Assembly: GCA_030153605.1 (NCBI GenBank)
Contig: JASKLO010000004.1
Span: 1 to 64,000 of the forward strand
From: Thermosipho sp. (in: thermotogales)
GTDB taxonomy: Bacteria > Thermotogota > Thermotogae > Thermotogales > Fervidobacteriaceae
Direction: 5' to 3'
Length of the DNA: 64,000 nt
The notes under the pieces are model-generated. The model had not been told where the DNA came from, did not search any database, and worked only from the letters and a program-made list of their open reading frames with translations. The position numbers and the translations under genes were made by a program. Position 1 is the stretch's first letter; every line of letters begins with the position of its first letter. Positions 1-12,277 of the stretch are shown one piece after another.

Positions 1-208
1 ATGTGAATATGAATATTTAATCCTCAAAAGCCATATTATATGACTAAATATTTTTGTTTTTCTCTCTATCTCTTACTTGACTAATTACCGGAAATCTTAA
101 GAATGATTTATCGAGCAAAATTTCACAATGAAATTAGTAATGATTTTCAATTATATAATAGCATACTAAAGAATAATTTCAATAATCAAAAATATTTTGT
201 AAAATTTT

Positions 209-790
209 TTACTTATTATTATTTTTCAGTTTTTTATATAAACATTCTATTAAATCCTTTGTATCTATATTAAATTTTTTGGCTAACCTTTCATTTGTAA
301 AGGCATTAAAATCTTTAACTTCAAAATTTTCTAAACCATATTCTTTTTCTATTTCTTCAAAATCAAATTGAGATTCAACTTCCAATAAATAATTGATATC
401 AAATTTTACACCACAATTATTTAAAAATTCATCTAAAACAATTTCAGGATCAGAATGTGGTTTTGTTATAAAATACCTTATTTTAGCTGTTAATCTAAAA
501 TTTTTCAACTCTTTTAATTTTATTATTGAATCATCAATTCCGAATTCTATTTCTTCTCTTTCAAATTTTCTTAAATCCTTTTTGATAGCAATAACCCAAT
601 TTTTATTTAATTTATCATCAAATGTTAATCTTAATCTAAATTTTTTAAAACCCAATAATCTTTCATCAGTTATAAAACCTGGTTTATCAATATACCATTG
701 AATTACACCGATTTTTAGAATACTACTTCTTATTAATTTTTCAACTAAATCTTTGGGGATTAAATATTTCTTTTCTCTTTCAATTTTCAT
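209..790 (-). CDS. CYTH-domain (triphosphate tunnel metalloenzyme / class IV adenylate cyclase-like) protein
   Basis: 193 aa ORF; N-terminal ExExK signature (MKIEREKKYLI) and charged alternating beta-strand pattern. Confidence 0.65.
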   Translation of the reverse strand: MKIEREKKYLIPKDLVEKLIRSSILKIGVIQWYIDKPGFITDERLLGFKKFRLRLTFDDKLNKNWVIAIKKDLRKFEREEIEFGIDDSIIKLKELKNFRLTAKIRYFITKPHSDPEIVLDEFLNNCGVKFDINYLLEVESQFDFEEIEKEYGLENFEVKDFNAFTNERLAKKFNIDTKDLIECLYKKLKNNNK

Positions 791-1271
791 TTTTCACCTT
801 TTTTGTTAAGATAAATTTTTTAAATTCTTGTGTTAAAGAATAAAAAAAGTATAATGAATATATTCCCAATGTAATCAATGAAAAAAAGATCATTCTTAAA
901 ATTGATTTTTTAGAACCAATTATTATCAACAACAACTTCAAATAAAATAAGGTTAAAATAAAAGAAAAAATCTGAGCTAATATCCATGTTAAGTAAGAAT
1001 TTGTCAAATATAAAGGAAGAAGAGAAAACAAATCAATTGCTAATATTCCAAAGAATATTGGAAACAAATTAGCTATTTTTGATTGTTTTAAATAAAAAGA
1101 AAATAAAAAGAGTAATAGGTTGAAAAATATCACTGAAAGACCTATAAAAATATCAGAAATTGTTAAATTTACAAAATATAAAACGTTGCCTAATACAGAA
1201 AACAAAATAAAAATTATTACCGTAAAATCGAGTATTTTTATAATATCACCTTCCATAAATACTTTATTCAT
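780..1271 (-). CDS. small integral membrane protein of unknown function
   Basis: 163 aa hydrophobic ORF with several predicted TM segments; true start uncertain (AGGTGA lies inside the called ORF). Confidence 0.5.
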   Translation of the reverse strand: MNKVFMEGDIIKILDFTVIIFILFSVLGNVLYFVNLTISDIFIGLSVIFFNLLLFLFSFYLKQSKIANLFPIFFGILAIDLFSLLPLYLTNSYLTWILAQIFSFILTLFYLKLLLIIIGSKKSILRMIFFSLITLGIYSLYFFYSLTQEFKKFILTKKVKNEN

Positions 1272-1302
1272 CTATCTTATACCATAAATTTTAGATTTTT
1301 TC

Positions 1303-1338
1303 AAAAAAAAAACCACCCCTGAATTTTTAAAGGGTGGT
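1303..1338 (-). terminator. Rho-independent terminator after fabD
   Basis: Minus-strand hairpin CCACCC...GGGGTGG followed by a long T run. Confidence 0.8.
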
Positions 1339-1368
1339 ATAATCAATCAAGATAAAATAAAATTTAAA

Positions 1369-2256
1369 CTATTTAACACTTTCAAATTCCAAACTTGAAA
1401 AATGTTTAATATTTAACCCTTCTCTTTTTAACATATTTGATAGTACATTTTTAGGTCCAACCTCAATAAAACTTGACACACCTAAATCAACCATTCTTTT
1501 AATTGATTGATACCAATAAACGGGACCAGAAATTTGTTCAAGCAGATAATGCTTCAATTCAACAGGATCAGAAGTTTCACGGCCAGTACTATTTAAAACA
1601 ATTGGATATTTTGGGGTTTTAAATCTAATTTGTTCAACTTCACGGGCCATTTTTTCTTTAGCACTTTCTAAATACGGCGTATGAAATGGTCCGGAAACAA
1701 CTAGTTCAGTTGCTCTTATACCATTTATTTTACAATCCTCAATAAATTTCAATATTGAATTTTTTAGTCCACTTACAACAGTTTGAGTGGAGGAATTGTA
1801 ATTTGCAACATATAATCCTTCGTAATTTTTTACAATTTTTTCAACTTCCTCGGGCTTTACTTTTAAAACTGCAGCCATACTTCCTTTTCCAGGTTCAATA
1901 GCTTCAGAAATGTATTCTCCTCTTTTGCGTACCAAATAAATACCCGTTTCAAAATCATAAACACCTGCAACAGCAAAAGCTGTATATTCGCCTAAACTGT
2001 GTCCTGCAACAATGTCCGGAAAAATCCCATTACCTTCTAAATACTTATAAGCCACAAAACTTGCCAAAAATATTGCAGGCTGGGCATTTTTAGTCAATTT
2101 TAAAAATTCCTCATCGCCATCCATAATATTAACTAAATCCAAATTCAAAATTTTTTGTGCTTTTTCGCTATATTCTTCCCAATCAGGATATGTTGAAAAA
2201 TCTTTTGCCATACCTGAATATTGAGAACCTTGCCCTGGAAATAAAAATGCTTTCAT
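1369..2256 (-). CDS. fabD: malonyl-CoA:ACP transacylase
   Basis: FPGQGSQYSGM and GHSLGEYTA motifs; FAS operon context. Confidence 0.97.
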   Translation of the reverse strand: MKAFLFPGQGSQYSGMAKDFSTYPDWEEYSEKAQKILNLDLVNIMDGDEEFLKLTKNAQPAIFLASFVAYKYLEGNGIFPDIVAGHSLGEYTAFAVAGVYDFETGIYLVRKRGEYISEAIEPGKGSMAAVLKVKPEEVEKIVKNYEGLYVANYNSSTQTVVSGLKNSILKFIEDCKINGIRATELVVSGPFHTPYLESAKEKMAREVEQIRFKTPKYPIVLNSTGRETSDPVELKHYLLEQISGPVYWYQSIKRMVDLGVSSFIEVGPKNVLSNMLKREGLNIKHFSSLEFESVK

Positions 2257-2759
2257 TGTTTCACCTCCAAATTGTATAACTTTTCTGAAACTAAAATTCC
2301 AATAATCATTTTTAGAAAATCAATTCCAATAAAAGGTAAAACACCAACCACTATTGCTTTTTTTAAACTTTCCAAGTAGAAAGATAAGAACAATGCTCCA
2401 AAACAATAAATAACTAATAATCCTAAGGTTCCCAAAAATACTTTTAAAACAAAATTATTTTTAGAAAACGCTACTATCATTGCAGTCAAAGGAAAAGATA
2501 ATAAATAACCTCCTGTTGGGCCTAATAAATGTGCTAAGCCACTTGTAAAATTGGTAAAAACAGGAAAGCCAATTATACCCATTAAAAGATAAATTAATTG
2601 AGTAAAAAAAGCATTTTTAGGTTCAAGATAATAACCTGTCAAAAAAATCATTAAAACTTGCAAAGTTATTGGAACATTTCCAATTGGAATCGAAATCTGT
2701 GCTCCAACAATTGTTAATGAAACAAAGATAGCAATTTTTGCTATATCCTGAGCTTTCAG
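2253..2759 (-). CDS. bioY: biotin transporter BioY (ECF S component)
   Basis: The track starts at an internal TTG (2663). The frame stays open upstream (LKAQDIAKIAIFVSLTIVGAQISIPIGNVPITLQVL...) to a CTG at 2757-2759, 6 nt after AAAGGAGGT. GPTGGYLLSFP is BioY-like. Confidence 0.85.
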   Translation of the reverse strand: MKAQDIAKIAIFVSLTIVGAQISIPIGNVPITLQVLMIFLTGYYLEPKNAFFTQLIYLLMGIIGFPVFTNFTSGLAHLLGPTGGYLLSFPLTAMIVAFSKNNFVLKVFLGTLGLLVIYCFGALFLSFYLESLKKAIVVGVLPFIGIDFLKMIIGILVSEKLYNLEVKQ

Positions 2760-3706
2760 AAACTTACCTCCTTTAATTTTATTACTGTTTCTTTAAATTC
2801 TTGAATAATATCCTCAATGATTTCTTTTACACTTTTCAATTGTTCAATTAACCCTGTAGATTGACCTGCCATAAAAGAACCTTCATTTATATTTCCTTCT
2901 AAAACAGCTTTTCTTAAACTACCAACTAATATATTTTCAGCCTCCTCAGGACTAGAAACTTCTAATTCCCTTACCTTTTTAGCAAATTTAGTTTTTATAA
3001 CCCTAGCTGAATGTCCTAAACTTGCTCCAGTTACAACTGTATCTCTTATCCCAGATTTTAATATAAGCTGTTTGAAATTTTCATGAGTATCAGCTTCTTT
3101 ACTTGCAATAAATCTGGTGCCCATTTGAATTCCCTCGGCTCCTAATGCAAAAGCTGCAGCCATACCTCTTCCATCAACAATTCCTCCAGCTGCTATTACT
3201 GGCACACTAACTTTTCTTGAAACTGCATTAACTAAAACAAAAGTTGTTATTTCACCGATATGTCCTCCTGATTCCATACCTTCAGCAATAATTGCATCTG
3301 CACCACTTCTTTCTACCATTCTAGCCAAATTATCTGAAGCAACCACTGGAACAACTTTTATTCCACTTTCTTTTAAACTCTTGATATATTTTGTTGGATT
3401 TCCGGCACCAAATGTAACAACAGGTACTCTTTTTTCTATTACCGTCTCAACCAATTCATCCGCATATGGTGAAACAAGAATTATATTAACACCAAAAGGT
3501 TTATCAGTTAAATTTCTTATTTCATCAATTGCCTTTTCAAGATCTTTTTTTCTCATAGGCCCTGCACCAATAATTCCCAATCCACCAGCTTCAGAAACAG
3601 CAGCTGCTAATTTTGGAGTACCTGCCCAAGACATTCCTCCCATAATAATTGGGTATTTTATTCCAAATAATTCACAAATTCTATTCATTTTTTCACCCCT
3701 TAACAC
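2756..3706 (-). CDS. fabK: enoyl-ACP reductase II (FMN type)
   Basis: GIKYPIIMGGMSW N-terminus; FabK/nitronate monooxygenase-like motifs; between fabZ and fabD. Confidence 0.92.
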   Translation of the reverse strand: MLRGEKMNRICELFGIKYPIIMGGMSWAGTPKLAAAVSEAGGLGIIGAGPMRKKDLEKAIDEIRNLTDKPFGVNIILVSPYADELVETVIEKRVPVVTFGAGNPTKYIKSLKESGIKVVPVVASDNLARMVERSGADAIIAEGMESGGHIGEITTFVLVNAVSRKVSVPVIAAGGIVDGRGMAAAFALGAEGIQMGTRFIASKEADTHENFKQLILKSGIRDTVVTGASLGHSARVIKTKFAKKVRELEVSSPEEAENILVGSLRKAVLEGNINEGSFMAGQSTGLIEQLKSVKEIIEDIIQEFKETVIKLKEVSF

Positions 3707-4118
3707 CCAACATTAACTGAGCTTTTGCAACTAATTTATCTTTCACAAAAGCTTTTGCATCTACCCAAACAACGTTTTGCCTCTTATCTTTTAATTTTAT
3801 CTCATACCTAAGAACGCAATCAGGTCTTACTTCAGCTTTAAACCTTGCAGAATCTATTCCTAAAAAAAGTGGTATTTCGTTTCCTTTCAATAACATTAAG
3901 CCGGCTGCCTGTGCCATACCTTCTATAATATACACTCCAGGATAAATTGGATAATCTGGAAAATGACCTTTAAATACCGGATTATCAATTTCAATCTTTT
4001 TTTCTGCAATTATGTAATCTTCACCTTTTTCAATAACTCTATCAACCAAAAGTATTGGATCACGATGTGGTAAAATCTTTTTTATTTCTTCAATGTCCAT
4101 ATTATTCATACCTCCCAA
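3693..4118 (-). CDS. fabZ: 3-hydroxyacyl-ACP dehydratase
   Basis: LPHRDPILLVDRV, GHFPDYPIYPGVYIIEGMAQAAG. Confidence 0.97.
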   Translation of the reverse strand: MGGMNNMDIEEIKKILPHRDPILLVDRVIEKGEDYIIAEKKIEIDNPVFKGHFPDYPIYPGVYIIEGMAQAAGLMLLKGNEIPLFLGIDSARFKAEVRPDCVLRYEIKLKDKRQNVVWVDAKAFVKDKLVAKAQLMLGVKG

Positions 4119-5328
4119 TAACTACACTTGCATTATGTCCCCCAAATCCAAATGAGTTTTTAATGAAGTTTTTTATACTTGCTTCTCTGGTTTCCTTTAC
4201 TAAATTCAATTTTGATGCAAATTCATCTGGTTTAATCAAATTTGGCATTCCGTGAACAAAGTTTTTATTCATTTCAATAACTGCAGCTACTGTTTCAACA
4301 GCTCCCGCTGCCCCAAGAAGATGACCTGTTAAAGATTTTGTAGAATTAACTAATATTTTACTATCACCAAAAACCTTAAGAATAGCTTTTGCTTCAAGTT
4401 CATCACCAACTGGAGTACTTGTAGCATGACAACTAACAAGGTCAATATCTTCAGGAGATAATCTAGCATCTTCTATAGCCATCTTCATAACATCTGATGA
4501 GCCGTTAGCCTCTGGGTCAGGAGCACTAAAATGGTAGGCATCGTCATTCATTGCAAATCCCTTAACTTCGCCAAAAATATTAGCTTTTCTATTTTTTGCA
4601 AATTCATCAAACTCTAATACCAAAGCACCTGCACCTTCAGACATTACAAATCCATCTCTATCTATATCAAAAGGCCTAGAAGCTTCTTTAGGACTATCAT
4701 TTCTCGTTGAAAGGGCTCTCATAGAAGCAAAACCTGCGATTGGCAATGGAGCAATTGTAGCTTCACTACCGCCAACTATGGCAACATCTGCATATCCATG
4801 CCTGATTAACATTGTTCCTATAGCAATGGCATGTACAGAACTTGCACAAGCACTTACAGGTGTAAAATTAGGACCCTTTAATCCATATACCATTGAAATA
4901 ACTCCACTTGCCATATTAGCTAAAAGCATAGGAATCATAAATGGACTTACCCGAGAAGGGCCTTTTTCCCTTAAAACTTCATCTTGTTCCTTAATAGTTA
5001 AATATCCACCCATTCCTGATGCAAAAATAACAGCAACTCTCTTTTCAATACCTTCAAAATTTATCTCGGAATTTTCTATAGCTTCTTTGGCAGCAACTAA
5101 TGCAAATTGAGTATACCTATCAATTCTTTTTGCAAGTTTTCTGTCAATATAATCTGAAGGATTAAAATCTTTTACTTCACCTGCAATTTTCACTGGAAGT
5201 TCTTCAGGATTAAAACTTGAAATTTTATCAATACCTATCTTCATATTTTTCAAAGAATCCTCAAATTCTAACACATTTTTTGCAATAGGATTAATCGTAC
5301 CCAAACCAGTAATTACAACTCTCCTCAT
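4102..5328 (-). CDS. fabF: beta-ketoacyl-ACP synthase II
   Basis: MRRVVITGLGTINP, SACASSVHAI, CHATSTPVGD, SLTGHLLGAAGA. Confidence 0.98.
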   Translation of the reverse strand: MRRVVITGLGTINPIAKNVLEFEDSLKNMKIGIDKISSFNPEELPVKIAGEVKDFNPSDYIDRKLAKRIDRYTQFALVAAKEAIENSEINFEGIEKRVAVIFASGMGGYLTIKEQDEVLREKGPSRVSPFMIPMLLANMASGVISMVYGLKGPNFTPVSACASSVHAIAIGTMLIRHGYADVAIVGGSEATIAPLPIAGFASMRALSTRNDSPKEASRPFDIDRDGFVMSEGAGALVLEFDEFAKNRKANIFGEVKGFAMNDDAYHFSAPDPEANGSSDVMKMAIEDARLSPEDIDLVSCHATSTPVGDELEAKAILKVFGDSKILVNSTKSLTGHLLGAAGAVETVAAVIEMNKNFVHGMPNLIKPDEFASKLNLVKETREASIKNFIKNSFGFGGHNASVVIGRYE

Positions 5329-5359
5329 TTAATCACCTCCAAAAAATACCCTCTTAAAA

Positions 5360-5388
5360 ATTATATCAATTTAACTTTCTTAAGTCAA
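5360..5388 (-). promoter_or_regulatory. sigma70-type promoter for the fab operon
   Basis: Minus strand TTGACT - 17 nt - TATAAT upstream of fabF. Confidence 0.75.
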
Positions 5389-5466
5389 GTAAACTTTTTC
5401 TTGTGCTAAAGTACTACTTTTTAATGATATAATATTTTTGAGAAATAACAAAAAGGAGGTAATAGA

Positions 5467-6786
5467 ATGAACATAAAACGAAGTGATTTCCCTAAAGATT
5501 TTATTTTTGGAACAGCTACTGCTGCTTACCAAATCGAAGGAGCAGTAAACGAAGATGGTAGAGAACCATCTATTTGGGATGTATTTTCACATACGCCAGG
5601 AAAAGTCAAAAATATGGAAAATGGTGATATTGCTTGTGATCATTATCATAAATATAAAGAAGACATTGAAATAATGAAAGAAATTGGTTTAGATGCTTAC
5701 AGATTTTCCATATCATGGCCTCGCGTTCTCTCAAAAGGAAAAATTAAAAATCACAAAGGAATTGATTTTTATAACCGATTAATTGATGAATTATTAAAAA
5801 ATGATATTATCCCATTTATTACTCTTTATCACTGGGATTTACCATACTACCTTTATGAAAAAGGAGGTTGGCTAAATCCCGATATAGCTCTTTATTTTCA
5901 AGACTATGCAGCCCTTGCTTTTGAAACATTTGGTGATAGAGTAAAAAATTGGATAACATTAAATGAACCTTGGTGCTCTTCTTTTTTAGGATATTATATG
6001 GGAACACACGCACCTGGACACAAAAATATTAACGAAGCTTTTATTGCGGCTCATAATCTTTTACGAGCTCATGGTTATGCAGTAAAAGTTTTTAGAGAAA
6101 TTATTAAAGATGGTCAAATTGGAATTACAAACGTCGTATCCAAAATAGAACCTGCTGAAGAAAATGAAGAAGATTTTCAGGTTGCGATTTTGGTGGATGA
6201 ATTTGTTAATGGATGGTTCCATGATCCAATAGTATTTGGAAAATATCCTGAAAATGCTAAATCGCTTATTAAACAATTAGGAATTAATATACCTGAAAAT
6301 GATATGGATGTTATTTCTCAACCTATTGACTTTTTTGGAGTAAATTATTATTCAAGACAATTAGTTAAATACTCTCCTTATAATCCTCTCATGTTTAAAC
6401 ATGTTGAAGGTGAGCTTCCAAAAACTGAGATGGGTTGGGAAATATATCCAAAAGGATTATACGATATGCTTAGAAAATTGAATCAAAGATATGGTTTGCC
6501 ACTTTATATTACAGAAAATGGAATGGCTGGTCCTGATCAATTAATAAATAATACTGTAAACGATTATTACAGAATTGATTATCTAGAAAAACATTTTCAA
6601 CAAGCATTACTGGCTATAAATAATGGAATTAATTTAAAAGGCTACTTTATTTGGTCATTACTTGATAATTTCGAATGGGCCGAAGGATACTCTAAAAGAT
6701 TTGGAATAGTATATGTTGATTACGAAACACAAAAAAGGTACCTCAAAAAAAGCGCATTGTGGCTAAAAGATTTCCTTAGTAAATAA
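5467..6786 (+). CDS. bglA: beta-glucosidase, GH1 family
   Basis: FPKDFIFGTATAAYQIEGA, TLNEPWC, YITENGMA; SD AAAAGGAGG. Confidence 0.97.
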   Translation: MNIKRSDFPKDFIFGTATAAYQIEGAVNEDGREPSIWDVFSHTPGKVKNMENGDIACDHYHKYKEDIEIMKEIGLDAYRFSISWPRVLSKGKIKNHKGIDFYNRLIDELLKNDIIPFITLYHWDLPYYLYEKGGWLNPDIALYFQDYAALAFETFGDRVKNWITLNEPWCSSFLGYYMGTHAPGHKNINEAFIAAHNLLRAHGYAVKVFREIIKDGQIGITNVVSKIEPAEENEEDFQVAILVDEFVNGWFHDPIVFGKYPENAKSLIKQLGINIPENDMDVISQPIDFFGVNYYSRQLVKYSPYNPLMFKHVEGELPKTEMGWEIYPKGLYDMLRKLNQRYGLPLYITENGMAGPDQLINNTVNDYYRIDYLEKHFQQALLAINNGINLKGYFIWSLLDNFEWAEGYSKRFGIVYVDYETQKRYLKKSALWLKDFLSK

Positions 6787-6831
6787 CTATGTAAAAAAAA
6801 TAAATAAGATGTACATAAAGGAGGGATACGT

Positions 6832-7704
6832 ATTCTCAAAGTAGTTATCTCAGGTATTGTTATGTCATTTATATTCGGCTTGTCATTTCTTTTTACAAAA
6901 AACGCTCTTGATTATACTAGTCCAATGAATTTTATTGCTATTAGATTTACATTTGCAAGTTTATTCATGATTATATTGTATTTTTTTAATCTAATTAAAC
7001 TTGAAAAAAAGCATTACTATAAATTATTCATTGTTGCACTTTTTCAACCTATTTTATATTTCATCTTTGAAACTTCTGGATTGGTATATGTGCCTTCATC
7101 TGAAGCAGGTATTTTAATTGCAACAATTCCTATTTTTATAACATTTCTTTCACCAATAATTCTAAAAGAAAAAACACCCAAAATTAATTTGTTATTTGTT
7201 ATATTTAGCTTTTTAGGAGTCGCATTAATAGTTGGATTTAATAGTTTTAAAGGAAATTTTAAGGGAGATTTGTTAATATTAGGTGCGGTTATTTCAGCGG
7301 TATTTTATAATTTTTCTTCTAAAAAACTTTCTTCAGAATTTAAACCTCACGAAATTACTTTTTTTATGATGATAATTGGAGGTGTGTTTTTTAATATAAC
7401 TGCATTAATCAGAGGTGAATTAAATTACAAGGTTTTATTTAACCCCAGTGTTTTTATTTCTGCAATTTATCTTGGAGTTTTATCTTCTTCAATAGCTTTC
7501 TTTTTAGTAAACTTTATGCTGTCAAAGGTTTCACCAGTTCAATCTTCAATTTTTGCAAATCTTACTACGGTAATATCAGTCCTAGCAGGGGCAATTTTTA
7601 GAAAAGAAATTATTACAATAAATCATATTATTGGAATGATACTCATAATTTTCGGAATCTGGGGAGTTAATTATTTTAACTACCGTTTTTCAATAGAAAA
7701 ATAA
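6832..7704 (+). CDS. EamA/DMT-family transporter
   Basis: 10-TM EamA-like protein. AAGGAGGG at 6818-6825 is 6 nt before ATT at 6832 (ILKVVISGIVMSFIFGLSFLFTKNAL); the in-frame stop TAA is at 6805 and the first ATG is 6862, inside TM1. Confidence 0.8.
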   Translation: MLKVVISGIVMSFIFGLSFLFTKNALDYTSPMNFIAIRFTFASLFMIILYFFNLIKLEKKHYYKLFIVALFQPILYFIFETSGLVYVPSSEAGILIATIPIFITFLSPIILKEKTPKINLLFVIFSFLGVALIVGFNSFKGNFKGDLLILGAVISAVFYNFSSKKLSSEFKPHEITFFMMIIGGVFFNITALIRGELNYKVLFNPSVFISAIYLGVLSSSIAFFLVNFMLSKVSPVQSSIFANLTTVISVLAGAIFRKEIITINHIIGMILIIFGIWGVNYFNYRFSIEK

Positions 7705-8384
7705 ATATGTTCGGCTTCTTTAACCTTTATTTTTGAATACCGAATTTCTTTTTCAAAATCTTCAGAAATTCCACAACCTCTTATCTCTAATATTTTAAAG
7801 CCAAACTCTTCTAATGCTTCAATATCTTCTATTGAAAAGCATCTGGATTTAAAAGTTCCATATTGCGACCCAACAGTTGTAATGTGGCTTCTATCAAAGT
7901 TTTCAAGTTCTTCTTTTGTACCATATTTTTTTATTAGACGCCTCATATAATAATAACTATCAACCGTTGCAAACAAAAATCCATTTTTTGTCATCAATTT
8001 ATTTAATTTTTTAATTGTAATTTCAAGATCATCAACATAGCTCAAGACGTCGCCTTGAGCATTTATAATATCAAACTTTTTTTGTTCAGGAAATTCTTCA
8101 ATTTTTAAATTATAGTAATCAACTTTATTACCAAATTTTTCTTTAGCATAAAATAGCATTTTTTCAGAGGGTTCAACAGCCGAAACCTTATAACCCTTAT
8201 TAATGAAGAATTCTATCCAATAACCCGTACCAGTACCTACATCAAGAACCGTTTTAAAGTTTTTATCTTGAAAAGTCTCTTCCATATAAACTCCAACAGC
8301 TTTTCTTAGTGTTTTCCATAGAGGTTCATCATACATCTGATCATAAAAATGAGCTATCTTATCATAATATTGATATGATTTCAT
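7680..8384 (-). CDS. class I SAM-dependent methyltransferase
   Basis: VLDVGTGTGYWIEFF motif I. Confidence 0.85.
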   Translation of the reverse strand: MKSYQYYDKIAHFYDQMYDEPLWKTLRKAVGVYMEETFQDKNFKTVLDVGTGTGYWIEFFINKGYKVSAVEPSEKMLFYAKEKFGNKVDYYNLKIEEFPEQKKFDIINAQGDVLSYVDDLEITIKKLNKLMTKNGFLFATVDSYYYMRRLIKKYGTKEELENFDRSHITTVGSQYGTFKSRCFSIEDIEALEEFGFKILEIRGCGISEDFEKEIRYSKIKVKEAEHIYFSIEKR

Positions 8385-8392
8385 TCTTTCAC

Positions 8393-9823
8393 CTAACTCA
8401 ACCTTTTGTATTGATCATATCCTTTGACAACTTTACTTTTTACTTTTAAAATCCCAAAGGATCTACCAGATAGTTTCAGCTTTAAAGTTCCACTTAAAAC
8501 ATAAAATTCTTCGTAAGTAAATAAATCAACAAATGAAGTCCCACTAAGTAATCTGTTTTCTGGTATAGAAACAGAAATTTCAGTTTCTTCATTTTTATTA
8601 ACATAGACAATTATATTGTCAAGAACATAAGGAGTTTTTCTCATAAAAATCAAAGGTTCATTAGATAACAATTCAAAACTTCCATATCTTAATGCTGGTT
8701 CCTTTTTTCTTAAATAGATTAATTTTTTGTAAAAATCAAGCAAGTCTTTATTCCATTTATTAGAATCCCATTCCATAGTTTTCCTACATTCAGGGTCATT
8801 CCCACCTGAAATTCCAATTTCAGTTCCATAATAAATTACAGGAACTCCTGGATAAGTAAATTGTAATAATATCGCTGATTTTCTAAGAAACTTATCTTTT
8901 AAAACACTTGCTAACCTTTCAGAATCATGACTATCTAGCATATTCCAGCATCCATAAATATTTGATGTTTCATTAAAAGCTCTTTGTAAATAATAGCCGG
9001 CATTAGGATTTTTATCTAAAAGATAATCTATTACAGTTTCACGGAAATGATAATTCATTATTCCATCAACCATATCCCAACCAGCAGGATAAGTCCACAA
9101 TTCACTTACTAAGTATTTTTCTGAAGAGTATTCCTTAACCTTTGCATTTATAAATCTATTTATTTCTGGGCCAAGATCTTGACCACAATCCAATCTCCAA
9201 CCATCAATTCCTAACTCCAAATATTTTCTTAAAACAGAAAAAATATATTCTTTAACTTTCACTTCTTCTAAATGAAGTTCTGGGAGAGAAGATGTACCCC
9301 ACCAACCTCGATAATTTTCTTTGTAAAATACAAACATATTTTTATAGTTTTTGTCTCCCTTTAATGCTTTTTTAAAAAGAACATGCTCTTTACCAACATG
9401 ATTAAAAACTCCGTCAAGAATTATTTTAATGTTATTTTTGTGAGCAGATTTAATAAGATTTTTTAAAGCAGGAAGGCCTCCAAACTGAGGGTCAACTCTG
9501 AAATAATCAATAGTATCATATTTATGATTTGAAGAAGCATAAAAAATGGGAGTTAAATAAATTGCATTGATTCCGAGATCTTTCAAATAATCTATTTTTT
9601 CAGATATTCCCCACAGATCGCCACCATAAAAAACATTAACATGATCATTATTTTTTGATTTTTTTGGAGGAACTCCCCAATCTTCAATTTTACCTTTACG
9701 TTTTTCATATAAATCTCTTTTATCATATATACTTTTACCTTTTCCAATAAAAAATCTATCTGGAAAAATTTCATAAATAACTGTATCATATACCCAACTT
9801 GGCAATGGGAATTTACTATTCAT
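8393..9823 (-). CDS. alpha-amylase family glycosidase (GH13, neopullulanase-like)
   Basis: IILDGVFNHVG, GWRLDCG, LDSHDSERL; start moved to the ATG with AAGGAGG SD. Confidence 0.92.
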   Translation of the reverse strand: MNSKFPLPSWVYDTVIYEIFPDRFFIGKGKSIYDKRDLYEKRKGKIEDWGVPPKKSKNNDHVNVFYGGDLWGISEKIDYLKDLGINAIYLTPIFYASSNHKYDTIDYFRVDPQFGGLPALKNLIKSAHKNNIKIILDGVFNHVGKEHVLFKKALKGDKNYKNMFVFYKENYRGWWGTSSLPELHLEEVKVKEYIFSVLRKYLELGIDGWRLDCGQDLGPEINRFINAKVKEYSSEKYLVSELWTYPAGWDMVDGIMNYHFRETVIDYLLDKNPNAGYYLQRAFNETSNIYGCWNMLDSHDSERLASVLKDKFLRKSAILLQFTYPGVPVIYYGTEIGISGGNDPECRKTMEWDSNKWNKDLLDFYKKLIYLRKKEPALRYGSFELLSNEPLIFMRKTPYVLDNIIVYVNKNEETEISVSIPENRLLSGTSFVDLFTYEEFYVLSGTLKLKLSGRSFGILKVKSKVVKGYDQYKRLS

Positions 9824-9836
9824 TTTATCCTCCTTT

Positions 9837-12249
<2,413 letters not shown>

Positions 12250-12277
12250 TTAACCACCTCATTTAAAGCAAAATTTT

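Noticed and set aside
1-208. Left-edge non-coding AT-rich stretch considered as mobile-element remnant or regulatory RNA
   Set aside because: No convincing ORF, inverted repeat or hairpin visible; may only be intergenic or truncated by the window edge.
4778-5110. 110-aa plus-strand ORF inside fabF
   Set aside because: Antisense to a well-supported gene and without an SD; AT-rich shadow ORF. The same applies to most 60-140 aa antisense ORFs in the track, e.g. 16822-17127, 20212-20625 and 46741-47259.
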